Shown here: positions 26,371-34,699 of the stretch, piece after piece
How the letters are laid out: each line of letters opens with the position of its first letter
How positions within the stretch are numbered: position 1 is the first letter of the stretch
Source of the DNA: Halosimplex pelagicum
GTDB lineage: Archaea; Halobacteriota; Halobacteria; Halobacteriales; Haloarculaceae
NCBI RefSeq assembly: GCF_013415905.1
Contig: NZ_CP058909.1
Coordinates: forward strand, 2,232,001-2,296,000
Reading direction: 5' to 3'
DNA: 64,000 nt
The notes under the pieces: generated by a model
Database searches by the model: none
Told to the model about the DNA's origin: nothing
The model's input: only the letters and a program-made list of their open reading frames with translations
Program-made: the position numbers and the translations under genes

Positions 26371-26651
26371 AAGTTCGTTCCGTATTGTCGTAATCGAATC
26401 GATATTGATCCAGCTACACTAGCGTTGCTACTTCTCTCTAGATAATCTGACAGTAACTCCTACTATATTGACGGGTATTCTTGGGCGAAATGAAGTCGTG
26501 AACGTTTCATGTCGTTCGTAACTTAACCAGGGGCACCGGCCGGCGACATCGGCTGAAACTATTATATAAATCTACCGGCACTGAAACTGAATTCTCAGCA
26601 CCAAAACGATCAATACCCATCGCCCTGGTCTTTCACTCACGGCACGCATCT
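26371..26651. other. Intergenic stretch with a strong TATA-like element
   Basis: There is no gene here. ATTATATAAAT (about 26560-26570) is a good TATA box; it would start a transcript near 26590 that reaches the next gene after a leader of about 60 bases. Confidence 0.35.
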
Positions 26652-26996
26652 ATGACAGCTGACCAGCCGAGAAGCGGCGATGACTTAAATACGGGAAATT
26701 CAGAGAGAATGCCATCAAAACAGGGTTACCGCTACCGTCGGCACACAGTCCACGGAATCAACGTCCTCATCGCTATACTCGCTGTTATAATAGTGGGGGC
26801 GACAGACTCATTTGGTCTTGTAGTCGAATTGATGGCCACAAATACGCCAGACACAGAACTACCGGATAAAGCGAAGCCTGTCATAGCAGGATTTGTATTC
26901 GCCGCTACGGTCGTGGTCCTTACTCCGATAAATCTCTTCCTCCATCATCGGTGGGAGAAAAACCAAAGTCCGTTTGGACCATCAAGAGAAAACTGA
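26652..26996 (+). CDS. Small two-helix membrane protein
   Basis: A 114 aa protein with a polar N-terminal 33 residues, a first membrane helix (INVLIAILAVIIVGATDSF), a loop, and a second helix (VIAGFVFAATVVVLTPINLFL). It has a short basic C-terminus. No family is recognised. Confidence 0.55.
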   Translation: MTADQPRSGDDLNTGNSERMPSKQGYRYRRHTVHGINVLIAILAVIIVGATDSFGLVVELMATNTPDTELPDKAKPVIAGFVFAATVVVLTPINLFLHHRWEKNQSPFGPSREN

Positions 26997-27047
26997 ATAC
27001 GAAAACGGTGACCAGCGACTACTGTAACCTATGCCACGGCTTAGGAT

Positions 27048-27080
27048 AGGTTTTTACCCGCCTGTAGAGTGATGAGGAGT
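27048..27080 (+). promoter_or_regulatory. Element promoter motif, copy 1
   Basis: TTTTTA at 27051-27056 is followed at once by CCCGCC and a G-rich tract that runs up to the ATG at 27081. It is most like the copy at 63263. The layout suits a leaderless or nearly leaderless mRNA. Confidence 0.5.
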
Positions 27081-27491
27081 ATGAAATTCACTTGCCCTGC
27101 GTGCGTGGAAGATGTTGAGGTTGATCCAGTACGAATCGATGGCGCTCAGTTCAACTACCGAGTCAGCTGTTCGACACCCGGCTGTGAGTACGAGACGAAG
27201 GCAAATCCGCTCCCCAGTGTCGAGGAATTCGTCCAAGCGAAGCACTACGCGATCCTCGAGACCGGTTCGCCCGGTGGTCTTCGGTCGTTCCACCACGTCG
27301 ATCAGTTCGGCATCCCTGGAGGTGCCGTGGACGTCTTCCTCTGCGTCACCGCCGCCGGAGAAGTAGTCTGGATCGTCCAGTCGATGGGCGCAACCGGCCT
27401 CTACCGCCCTGATGACCACGAGAATATCGAAGCGGTCGTCCAGGCACACACCGATCTCGAACGCGAACTGTTCGACCAGAGTACCGACTAA
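27081..27491 (+). CDS. Zinc-ribbon protein, hypothetical
   Basis: A 136 aa protein with an N-terminal zinc ribbon (FTCPACVEDV and, about 30 residues later, VSCSTPGCEY) and a soluble C-terminal domain of unknown fold. In-frame starts also exist at 27069 (GTG) and 27072 (ATG). I prefer 27081 because it lies 30 bases after the TATA-like TTTTTA at 27051. Confidence 0.65.
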   Translation: MKFTCPACVEDVEVDPVRIDGAQFNYRVSCSTPGCEYETKANPLPSVEEFVQAKHYAILETGSPGGLRSFHHVDQFGIPGGAVDVFLCVTAAGEVVWIVQSMGATGLYRPDDHENIEAVVQAHTDLERELFDQSTD

Positions 27492-27536
27492 CCTTCTGTC
27501 GTTCAGTTCTGTACGAGTTGAGGGTGATCAGCCGAA

Positions 27537-27582
27537 CCTTACCAAGTCGTTTGAACGGGGGCGTCTCATTCACTTGGTAAGG
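27537..27582. repeat. Long inverted repeat CCTTACCAAGT
   Basis: CCTTACCAAGT (27537-27547) and its perfect reverse complement ACTTGGTAAGG (27572-27582) enclose 24 bases. It lies between the convergent ends of the zinc-ribbon and HalOD1 genes, so a terminator hairpin is possible. The same CTTACCAA/TTGGTAAG pair recurs at 56664-56708 in a promoter, which suggests a protein-binding site. Confidence 0.5.
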
Positions 27583-27607
27583 TGAGCAAAAAACGACCTG
27601 CATCTTC

Positions 27608-27895
27608 TTAGGTGTGGTCACTCTGGTCGTGTTCGGGAGGCTTCCTGCATTTGTTAGCCAGCACTGCTTCGATTCCGTCACCATCGTGAACTCTTACAGT
27701 GACTCCAGAGAACGTGAAGGTCACATCTACCGCACTGGTTGAATCCTTCTTTGCCCGTTCTACCAGCTCGTTCAAAGCATCCGGGTTGATCTGCTCACCC
27801 AAGGGCGGCAACTCCGTAGGGTCGACCCCCTTCTCATCAGCAACAGTCTGGATGACCTTCATGCTGATTGGCTCGTCTTCCACTGGAATGTTCAT
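27608..27895 (-). CDS. HalOD1 domain protein
   Basis: A 95 aa protein consisting of one HalOD1 (haloarchaeal output domain 1) module: IQTVADEKGVDPTELPPLGE, then NPDALNELVE, then the beta pair VTFTFSGVTVRVHDGDGI. The domain is common in haloarchaeal signal proteins and also stands alone; its molecular role is not established. The start is the ATG at 27895 giving MNIPVEDEP. A longer upstream frame is not credible. Confidence 0.8.
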   Translation of the reverse strand: MNIPVEDEPISMKVIQTVADEKGVDPTELPPLGEQINPDALNELVERAKKDSTSAVDVTFTFSGVTVRVHDGDGIEAVLANKCRKPPEHDQSDHT

Positions 27896-28034
27896 ACTCA
27901 CTATTGTCGTTCGTTGAAGAAAACTCTGCCGTAGTGCCGGGGGTGCGGTGCTCAAGGAGTACGCCGTCCAAGAGAAAATACTGAAGGTTACCTGCCAGCC
28001 GTCGCCCACACCTCTCTTCTCCGTGAAATCCGGT

Positions 28035-28322
28035 TCACTGAGCAGCTTCGGTCGATACGAACTGACCTTCCCATTCTCGACGGGCTTCGATTTCCCGTTC
28101 GCCACGCCGTGTGATCGAGTACGAGTTCGTTCGCCGGTCGTGTTCACCTTTCTCGACGAGTCCTTTGTTGACGAGGGTGTCAAGATTCGGATAGAGGCGT
28201 CCGTGATGTATCTCTTTCTCGTAGTAGTCTTCGAGTTCATCCTTGATCGCGAGGCCGTGAGGCTCCGATTTGCCAGCGATAGCGTACAGGAGGTCTCGCT
28301 GAAAGCCAGTCAAGTCGTACAT
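28035..28322 (-). CDS. PadR-family transcription regulator
   Basis: A 95 aa PadR winged-helix protein: LTGFQRDLLYAIAG, GLAIKDELEDYY, then HHGRLYPNLDTLVNKGLVEKG, the recognition helix and wing. It likely represses a nearby promoter in response to a ligand. A/T-rich near-palindromic sequence (TATATTGTCCTATATA, near 28357-28372) lies 35-50 bp upstream of its own start, fitting autoregulation. Confidence 0.88.
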   Translation of the reverse strand: MYDLTGFQRDLLYAIAGKSEPHGLAIKDELEDYYEKEIHHGRLYPNLDTLVNKGLVEKGEHDRRTNSYSITRRGEREIEARREWEGQFVSTEAAQ

Positions 28323-28473
28323 CGTCCAATTGAAGTTCTAATCCGGTAACGTAAATATATTGTCCTATATATCCCGGAATTGATGACAGTTACTTAATCC
28401 GAACACGGACGGTTGAAAGCGGCCTATCCTCACCGCCAGCTGAAGGTTGAGTGAGATCACGGTTCTGTAAGGT

Positions 28474-28504
28474 GGGTTTGTATCACTCGGTATGTGGTAG
28501 AAGT
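28474..28504 (+). promoter_or_regulatory. Element promoter motif, copy 2
   Basis: GTGGG, then TTTGTA (28477-28482), then TCACTCGG and a G/T-rich tract. The start codon of the RPA-like gene is 94 bases after the TATA-like element, so an mRNA leader of about 65 bases is expected, unlike the leaderless copies. Confidence 0.55.
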
Positions 28505-28570
28505 GTATCATTCCAAAGGGTTTCCAGAGAAGGTTTCATCACCCGTCACGGAATAATCCACAAGAAAGCC

Positions 28571-29971
28571 ATGACTACAATCAAAGACGTCTACCAGGAC
28601 CTCGACAGCGACACCAGTTTCGAGGAGTTTGAGGAACAGGTCGAAAACAAAATCGAGGAGATGAATGGCCTCGTCGACAAGGATGCGGCTGCCGTCCTCG
28701 TCTCCGATGGTCTCACTACTGGCCGAGTACAGAACATCGAGGAGATCGACGCCGGCATGGACGAGGTGGAGTTCCTCGGGAAGATACTGACGATCGGCGA
28801 CCTCAACACGTTCTCTCGTGACGGTGAAGACTCAGACGGGACCGTCTGCAATATCGAGGTCGGCGACGAAACCGGCCAGATTCGGGCCGCCCTCTGGGAT
28901 GAGATGGCCGAAGACGCTGTCGAGGAACTTGAAGTCGGAGAGGTCCTCGAAATCAGCGGAACGCCCAAGGACGGGTACAACGGCTTGGAAGTCAGCGCCC
29001 ACGACGTAGTAGTGCAGGAGGACGTTGAGATCGGCATCGAGGCGCTCGAATCGTACCATGTCGCGGACCTCTCAGCAGGTCTCTCCGCCGTGACGATGAA
29101 GGGGCTGGTGCTCGGTACGACATCGATCAACACGTTCGAGCGTGACGACGGGAGCGACGGGCAGGTCGCCAACATCGTCATCGGCGACAAGACCGGAGAA
29201 ATCCAGGTCACGATGTGGGGCGAGGCAGCAGAAGCGGTCGATGACTACCGGGTGAAACAGAGCGTCGAAGTCACAAACGCGGACGTGCGTGATGGAGATA
29301 ACGGACTGGAACTCCACATCAGCAGTCCCGACGACATCACGCACATCAAAGAGCAGATCAAGTACATCCCCGAGACGACGCCGATCGGTGAGGCAGAGCT
29401 CGGAGACTCGGTCAACCTCGCCGGCGGTGTGACCTACCTGGACGAGAAGCGGGCCTTCGACCGGGACGACGGTTCCTCCGGTCAAGTGCGAAATCTCAAC
29501 CTCGAAGATGACTCCGGTAACATCCGAGTGTCTCTTTGGGGTGACAAAGCCGAGATGGACATCAACGTCAGCGACGAGATTCTGATTACGAACGCAGAGA
29601 TCGAACAGGGCTGGGAAGACGAGCCCGAAGCGTCGACAGGGTACCAATCGACGGTACTCATCACCGGTCGTGGGTCCTACGATGTCGAAGAAGACGAAGA
29701 AGCCGATGAGGGCGAGAAAGACGATTCCAGTAGCTCCAGCGGCTCCACAAAGAGCATCGATGAGTACGAGTCGGATGGCGACGACGCCGGCGAAGAAGTG
29801 CAAGTCGCAGGTACGGTCCTCGGAGTCGGAGAGGAGATCACTCTCGATACGCCTAACGGCGAAATCACCATCACGGGAGGCAGTGATTTCGATGTCAGGC
29901 TCGGGCAGTCTATCACGGTTCGGGGAACGCAGAACGACGACGATTCCATCGCTGCATCGGAGATCTTCTGA
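28571..29971 (+). CDS. RPA-like single-stranded DNA-binding protein
   Basis: A 466 aa protein with three consecutive OB-fold domains of the archaeal RPA type. Each has the repeating pattern of a T-F-x-R-D segment, G-x-V-x-N, then D-x-T-G-x-I-x-x-x-x-W (for example GDETGQIRAALWDE, GDKTGEIQVTMWGE, EDDSGNIRVSLWGD). An acidic Ser-rich linker and a small fourth OB-like piece follow at the C-terminus. It binds ssDNA in replication and repair. The start at 28571 (MTTIKDVYQ) is chosen over an extension of 40 codons because the family begins there. It is the first replication gene of the element-like region. Confidence 0.9.
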   Translation: MTTIKDVYQDLDSDTSFEEFEEQVENKIEEMNGLVDKDAAAVLVSDGLTTGRVQNIEEIDAGMDEVEFLGKILTIGDLNTFSRDGEDSDGTVCNIEVGDETGQIRAALWDEMAEDAVEELEVGEVLEISGTPKDGYNGLEVSAHDVVVQEDVEIGIEALESYHVADLSAGLSAVTMKGLVLGTTSINTFERDDGSDGQVANIVIGDKTGEIQVTMWGEAAEAVDDYRVKQSVEVTNADVRDGDNGLELHISSPDDITHIKEQIKYIPETTPIGEAELGDSVNLAGGVTYLDEKRAFDRDDGSSGQVRNLNLEDDSGNIRVSLWGDKAEMDINVSDEILITNAEIEQGWEDEPEASTGYQSTVLITGRGSYDVEEDEEADEGEKDDSSSSSGSTKSIDEYESDGDDAGEEVQVAGTVLGVGEEITLDTPNGEITITGGSDFDVRLGQSITVRGTQNDDDSIAASEIF

Positions 29972-30015
29972 CGGACAGGCAAGCTTTCAAGAGACCAATT
30001 CCACAATAACAACCC

Positions 30016-31029
30016 ATGAAACAGTACCAGCACCTCGTCAAAGCAGCTTTAGCTACCGGGACGTACAAACCGAACCGAACAGCCGTCGACACCATCAGTT
30101 CGTTCAGTGAGCACTATTCGATCGACCTCGAGAACGGATATCCGTTGCTCACGACGAAGAAGATGGACGGCTTCCGATGGCGGTCGATGATTCACGAACT
30201 ACTATGGTACCTGAGCGGTCAGGAGCATATCCGCGAGTTACGTGAGAAGACCGGCATCTGGGATGAGTGGGCTGACGAAGATGGCCGACTCGATACCGCC
30301 TACGGCAGATTTTGGCGTCGGTATCCAATCCCGACCGAAACCGAACAGCTCGAAGGCGAATCGTGGCCAGATGCAGATCATCGATGGGTGAACGACGAAG
30401 ACGACGGCCGTCGACTCACGTTCGACCAGCTGCAGTACATCATCGACTCCCTGCAGGAAAATCCCAGTACGCGCCGGCTCGTGGTCAACGCTTGGCATCC
30501 TCCGAATGCGGCCATCTCGACCCTTCCACCGTGCCACTTCACGTTCGTCTTCAACGTCCAGGGGGACCGACTGAACCTGCATCTCACTCAGCGATCAGGT
30601 GATATCGCCCTCGGAATTCCCTTCAATATCGCTGCGTATTCACTCCTCCTCAAGGCCATCGCCCAACAAACTGACTTCACACCCGGAACGTTCTCCCACA
30701 CGATCGTGGACGCGCACGTGTACTGTGGAACAGGAGAACGCGGGGAGTGGTACGGGAACCACCTCGAAGAGTTCCAACAGCACCTCCAAGATGTGGAAGC
30801 GCCGAATGACTTCCTCGACGTCCGAGACTGGTTGGAGGGTGAAGCACCGACCGACAACGAAGACGAGAAGGACCACATCCCGAACCTCCTGACTCAACTA
30901 TCACGAGAACCGAAGTCTCGCCCGATTCTGGACATCGCAGCGAAGCCAGTCGACGCCCTCGAGTTCGACGACATCACCCTACGCGACTACGAGAGTGCAG
31001 CCGGACTCTCTTTCGGTATCGCAGAGTAA
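30016..31029 (+). CDS. thyA: Thymidylate synthase
   Basis: A 337 aa ThyA enzyme that methylates dUMP to dTMP with methylene-tetrahydrofolate. The catalytic cysteine is C173 in LPPCHFTFVF. The dUMP-binding segment QRSGDIALGIPFNIAAYSLL and the C-terminal VDAHVYCG loop are intact. Compared with bacterial ThyA (about 264 aa) it has insertions near residues 100-140 and 270-295. It lies 44 bp after the RPA-like gene and may be co-transcribed with it. ThyA genes are frequent passengers of viruses and plasmids. Confidence 0.95.
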   Translation: MKQYQHLVKAALATGTYKPNRTAVDTISSFSEHYSIDLENGYPLLTTKKMDGFRWRSMIHELLWYLSGQEHIRELREKTGIWDEWADEDGRLDTAYGRFWRRYPIPTETEQLEGESWPDADHRWVNDEDDGRRLTFDQLQYIIDSLQENPSTRRLVVNAWHPPNAAISTLPPCHFTFVFNVQGDRLNLHLTQRSGDIALGIPFNIAAYSLLLKAIAQQTDFTPGTFSHTIVDAHVYCGTGERGEWYGNHLEEFQQHLQDVEAPNDFLDVRDWLEGEAPTDNEDEKDHIPNLLTQLSREPKSRPILDIAAKPVDALEFDDITLRDYESAAGLSFGIAE

Positions 31030-31052
31030 CCGTTTACCGATCAACTCCTACG

Positions 31053-31613
31053 ATGAATTCGACAATCGAAACCAACAGCAGTAGCCACGAGTCCAAACTG
31101 GAGAAGGTCCGAGAGTGTGTTGTTGCTGCTCGTCAGTCCCGGCTCAGTGATCACGGGCTGGAAGAGGATGATGGTGGTCGGTACTATGAGGACCCACCTC
31201 TGATTGGGGAATGCCACCTAAACGCCCTCTCCCTCTGTGAAGAATTGTACGAAGCAGATTTCGCTCCGGTTCTGGTCTGGGGCGCTCTCCATTTCGAAGA
31301 CCCATCAGGAGGTTCCGACTTCGAGCCGCCCCAAACAGTTTCAGACGCTGAATCCAGAGGTGCTGTCCACTTCTGGGTAGAACTCGACTGGAACGAAAGT
31401 ACATTGGTCGTCGACATCAGTTCTGAGCTCCCCGTTCAGTTTGGTGAACCCTACATCGACTCCGCACTCCCCTACTGCTACGTGAGGCCTGACGACTGCC
31501 GATTTATCTATGAACCCGGTCGGGGAATCACAACGAACCAGCTGCGGAACGAAGAAGGCTACCAATTCCTCATCGACGAAGGGCTTCTGGTCTCTGGGGA
31601 GCCGCAATCATAG
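31053..31613 (+). CDS. Hypothetical protein with a possible Cys-His-Asp triad
   Basis: A 186 aa soluble protein. The order GECHLNALSLCEELY, GAVHFWVELDW, LVVDISSELP resembles the Cys, His and Asp strands of transglutaminase-like or papain-like folds. A smaller protein with the same order is encoded at 51058-51438. No family name can be given, and the catalytic role is inference. Confidence 0.6.
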   Translation: MNSTIETNSSSHESKLEKVRECVVAARQSRLSDHGLEEDDGGRYYEDPPLIGECHLNALSLCEELYEADFAPVLVWGALHFEDPSGGSDFEPPQTVSDAESRGAVHFWVELDWNESTLVVDISSELPVQFGEPYIDSALPYCYVRPDDCRFIYEPGRGITTNQLRNEEGYQFLIDEGLLVSGEPQS

Positions 31614-31616
31614 TAC

Positions 31617-31988
31617 TCAGAGGAGCCATGCCGGGTAGATCGGGCCGGAGATTCGCACCAACATCTCGAAGGGCACGCCCAGACCACTGGGTTGTTCCCA
31701 AAGCATCTGTCCAGCAGAGCTCGGAAAGATCACCAGTGGAAGCAATCCGGGAGCAAGCCAGTTTACCAAACCGAGGCCGACGAACAGTACTCCTCCGGCA
31801 ACAGTGATGTAGGCCGCCACGTCCAACAGTCCGCTTACCGCAGACAGGACGACCGATGCGACGAACAGGACGAGGCCGAGGGTAAGCAACCAGGACTGCG
31901 TGATGATGTCGATGATGCCCATCACCTGAAGTGGGTCAACGAAGATGGGGCCAGCTGTTCTAATGACAGTCTCAACTACCTGCTCCAT
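31617..31988 (-). CDS. Small membrane protein
   Basis: A 123 aa protein with two or three hydrophobic segments (SWLLTLGLVLFVASVVLSAV; ITVAGGVLFVGLGLVNWLA). It converges on the preceding gene, with their stop codons three bases apart. The family is unknown. Confidence 0.55.
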   Translation of the reverse strand: MEQVVETVIRTAGPIFVDPLQVMGIIDIITQSWLLTLGLVLFVASVVLSAVSGLLDVAAYITVAGGVLFVGLGLVNWLAPGLLPLVIFPSSAGQMLWEQPSGLGVPFEMLVRISGPIYPAWLL

Positions 31989-32613
31989 ACATACCCTGTG
32001 TATGGACAGTACAAAGAAATAACGCTCATACAGTGGATCATCCCCCCGGCGTGTAATTTATTACCAAAGCCTGTGTCGATTTAGATGTGGTCGCCCGAGT
32101 AGACCAGGTGAAAGCGTCCACTGAAAATAGTAGGCGGGTGTCGCGATCGGCCGAATCGTTCCTCAACCACAGTGTAGGGCAGATCCAACACTACGGTTAG
32201 AGGATCGACTACCACGTGGCGGTCAAAGGAAACCATGAGCCACCAACGAACGCCAGAAGAACGGAAAGCCCCTCAGATGACTGCGACCAGACAAAAGCAG
32301 TTGCGTGGGCGCGAATCTATTCCTCAACGGGAGGTGGTTCTGTAGAGGTTGATCGATGCTTACCCGATGGGCGATCGGGGACATGAATTAGTGTCCCCGG
32401 CGACGGTTTCTCTCAGACCCCGATTTTTCTTGGTGGACATGCTGAACACGGCTAAGACGCGCATATCGAAGTCTTGAGCGACCCTACTCCCGCGACGTTG
32501 ACAGCCTCCCTCAGACCACCCTGAGACGGCCGTGAACGCTCTGAGAGCAGCATTTTGGCGGAGAAACCCCGATTTCCCGAACCTTCATAAATGATACCGT
32601 CGCAAAATGGAGT
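31989..32613. other. 625-bp intergenic region upstream of the PAN gene
   Basis: I see no clear gene here. A frame of 36 codons (32235-32345, starts MSHQRTPEERK) may or may not be expressed. A perfect palindrome, CGGGGACA-N8-TGTCCCCG, lies at 32376-32399. Near the right end TCATAAAT (about 32583) lies 31 bases before the PAN start, fitting a leaderless promoter. The length and symmetry would also suit a replication or partition site, but no direct repeats were found. Confidence 0.35.
32376..32399. repeat. Perfect 8-bp palindrome CGGGGACA
   Basis: CGGGGACA (32376-32383) and TGTCCCCG (32392-32399) flank eight A/T-rich bases. It is isolated in a non-coding stretch 215 bp before PAN. It could be a terminator hairpin or a protein-binding site. 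Confidence 0.4.
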
Positions 32614-33849
32614 ATGACGGAAACCACGGAAGAACCTAACCTCCCGAATGGCGGAACCGCAGACGCGGAACAGATGGAGGAGCTCCAGGAAGAAGTGGAA
32701 CTCCTGCGTGAGCAGAACCAGGAGATGGAAGAGAAACTGCTCGACGCGAACGCCGAAAAGAATCGGGTCGAGCAGAAGCTTGACCGTGTCACCCGTGAAA
32801 ACGAGAAACTCAAGCAGAACCCGCTGTTCATCGCGACCGTCGAGGAGGTGACCGACGACGGCGTCATCGTCCGGCAGCACGGCAACAACCAGGAGGCTCT
32901 CACCGAGATCACGGAAGAACTCCGTGAAGACCTCGAAGCCGGGGACCGCGTCACCATCAACAACCAGCTGGCGGTCGTGGACAAGATCGACGCCGAGACC
33001 GACGCTCGAGCCCAGGCGATGCACGTCGACGCCTCCCCGGATGTCACGTACGACGAGATCGGCGGCATCGAGAACCAGATGCAGGAAGTTCGAGAAACCA
33101 TCGAGATGCCGCTCGAAGACCCCGAACAGTTCAACGCAGTCGGCATCGACCCGCCGAGTGGCGTGCTCCTTCACGGCCCGCCGGGGACTGGGAAGACGAT
33201 GCTCGCGAAGGCCGTCGCGAATCAGACCGACGCGACGTTCATCAAGATGGCCGGCAGCGAACTCGTCCACAAGTTCATCGGCGAGGGCGCGAAGCTCGTC
33301 CGGGACATCTTCGAAGTCGCGCGTGAGGAAGAGCCCGCCGTCCTGTTCATCGACGAAATCGACGCCATCGCCGCCGAACGGACGGACTCGAAGACGTCCG
33401 GTGACGCCGAAGTGCAGCGGACGATGATGCAGCTGCTCTCTGAGATGGACGGTTTCGACGACCGTGGCGACGTCCGCATCATCGCGGCCACGAATCGGTT
33501 CGACATGCTGGACGACGCCATCCTCCGGCCCGGCCGGTTCGACCGCCTCATCGAGGTCCCGAAGCCGGATGTTAGTGGCCGGGAGAACATCTTCCAGATC
33601 CACGCCGCCGGCATGAACACGGAAGACCTCGACTACAACGAACTGGCGGCGATGGCGGAAAGCGCGTCCGGTGCGGATATCGAAGCGATCTGCACGGAAG
33701 CCGGGATGTTCGCCATCCGCGACAGCCGCACCACGGTCACGATGCAGGACTTCAAGGACGCACACGCGAAAATCCGAGACGCCAACGCGGAGGAAGGTGC
33801 GGAACAGAACAACGTCGACGACATCTCGCGTCCCAGCGCCTTCGCGTAG
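32614..33849 (+). CDS. pan: Proteasome-activating nucleotidase (PAN)
   Basis: A 411 aa AAA ATPase that unfolds proteins and feeds them to the 20S proteasome. Domains in order are an N-terminal coiled coil (about residues 17-68), an OB domain (about 70-130) and an AAA module with Walker A GPPGTGKT, Walker B VLFIDEID, sensor AATNR and arginine fingers in RPGRFDR. The last residues read SRPSAFA, so the usual C-terminal hydrophobic-Tyr-x docking motif has Phe in place of Tyr. Haloarchaea often carry two PANs. The location next to element genes suggests this could be an accessory one. Confidence 0.93.
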   Translation: MTETTEEPNLPNGGTADAEQMEELQEEVELLREQNQEMEEKLLDANAEKNRVEQKLDRVTRENEKLKQNPLFIATVEEVTDDGVIVRQHGNNQEALTEITEELREDLEAGDRVTINNQLAVVDKIDAETDARAQAMHVDASPDVTYDEIGGIENQMQEVRETIEMPLEDPEQFNAVGIDPPSGVLLHGPPGTGKTMLAKAVANQTDATFIKMAGSELVHKFIGEGAKLVRDIFEVAREEEPAVLFIDEIDAIAAERTDSKTSGDAEVQRTMMQLLSEMDGFDDRGDVRIIAATNRFDMLDDAILRPGRFDRLIEVPKPDVSGRENIFQIHAAGMNTEDLDYNELAAMAESASGADIEAICTEAGMFAIRDSRTTVTMQDFKDAHAKIRDANAEEGAEQNNVDDISRPSAFA

Positions 33850-34067
33850 GAGTTCCGGCCCGACCTTTCCTTTTGGCCTCGTAATCCCCTTCTCAGACGC
33901 TCGAACCTTGTTTTGAGGTTGAGTTTCGGTTCAGAACTCACAGAGTTGTAGAGGGATGGGTGCTGTGGGACATGGTTAGGCTGTCCCATCAGTAAGAAAC
34001 GGCGGTAGAGTACCAAAATCGATAGTCCAGACTAATGTTTATATGTGGGTGGGCATATCGAATACGT

Positions 34068-34658
34068 ATGAAGCGGAGAGCGTTCCTCGCAGCAGCAGGT
34101 GGTAGTATTGCCTTCAGTGCTGGCTGTCTCAGCAGCGCCAGCTCGACAGAGATGGACCCGCAAGATCCAGACTGGTCGGAGAGTGAGGTTGGGCTCGCAC
34201 CAGATCCAATCGAGGTCCCGGAGCGTGACGTCGACGAAAGTCGATTCAAGGACTACCAGACGGAAGGGACGACAATCAAACTGATTCCGCTGGATGTCGC
34301 CTACTACTGGTACAACACGCGGAAAGCGCGGTTCGTCGATACGAGAGTTCGCGAACAGTACGACGCGGTTCATATCAAGGGCGCTGCTCACAGCCCCGCG
34401 CCGGAGGGTGGCAACGACGACCCGCTCGACGGAGTCAGCAAACAGGACCGTATCGTCGCCTACTGCACCTGCCCACACCACCTCTCCGGGATTCGCACCG
34501 CGAACCTCTTGGATAACGGGTATTCAGGCCCGTACGCACTGGACCCCGGATTCGACCCGTGGGTCAACGAAGGCTATCCGATCGGCGGCACGGACTCTAA
34601 CAACCCGAACATGGAGAACTACCCCGACGACTACTCCAGAGTCGGTGGCACCGATTAA
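34068..34658 (+). CDS. Rhodanese-like TAT lipoprotein
   Basis: A 196 aa exported protein. The signal MKRRAFLAAAGG with lipobox SAGC indicates TAT export and lipid anchoring. A rhodanese fold follows (ARFVDTRVREQYDAVHIKGA), and the active-site loop reads YCTCPHHLSG, with the first Cys in catalytic position. It may act in extracytoplasmic sulfur or redox chemistry. The TATA-like TTTATAT lies 32 bases before the ATG at 34068, which excludes the longer in-frame start at 34035. Confidence 0.85.
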   Translation: MKRRAFLAAAGGSIAFSAGCLSSASSTEMDPQDPDWSESEVGLAPDPIEVPERDVDESRFKDYQTEGTTIKLIPLDVAYYWYNTRKARFVDTRVREQYDAVHIKGAAHSPAPEGGNDDPLDGVSKQDRIVAYCTCPHHLSGIRTANLLDNGYSGPYALDPGFDPWVNEGYPIGGTDSNNPNMENYPDDYSRVGGTD

Positions 34659-34699
34659 TCTATTACGAGTTGGGTCGATACAGATAGCAAGGTGAGACA

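Noticed and set aside
32452-33765. 437-codon minus-strand frame opposite PAN
   Set aside because: It is Asp/Val/His/Leu/Arg-rich with no domain; it mirrors the PAN codons.
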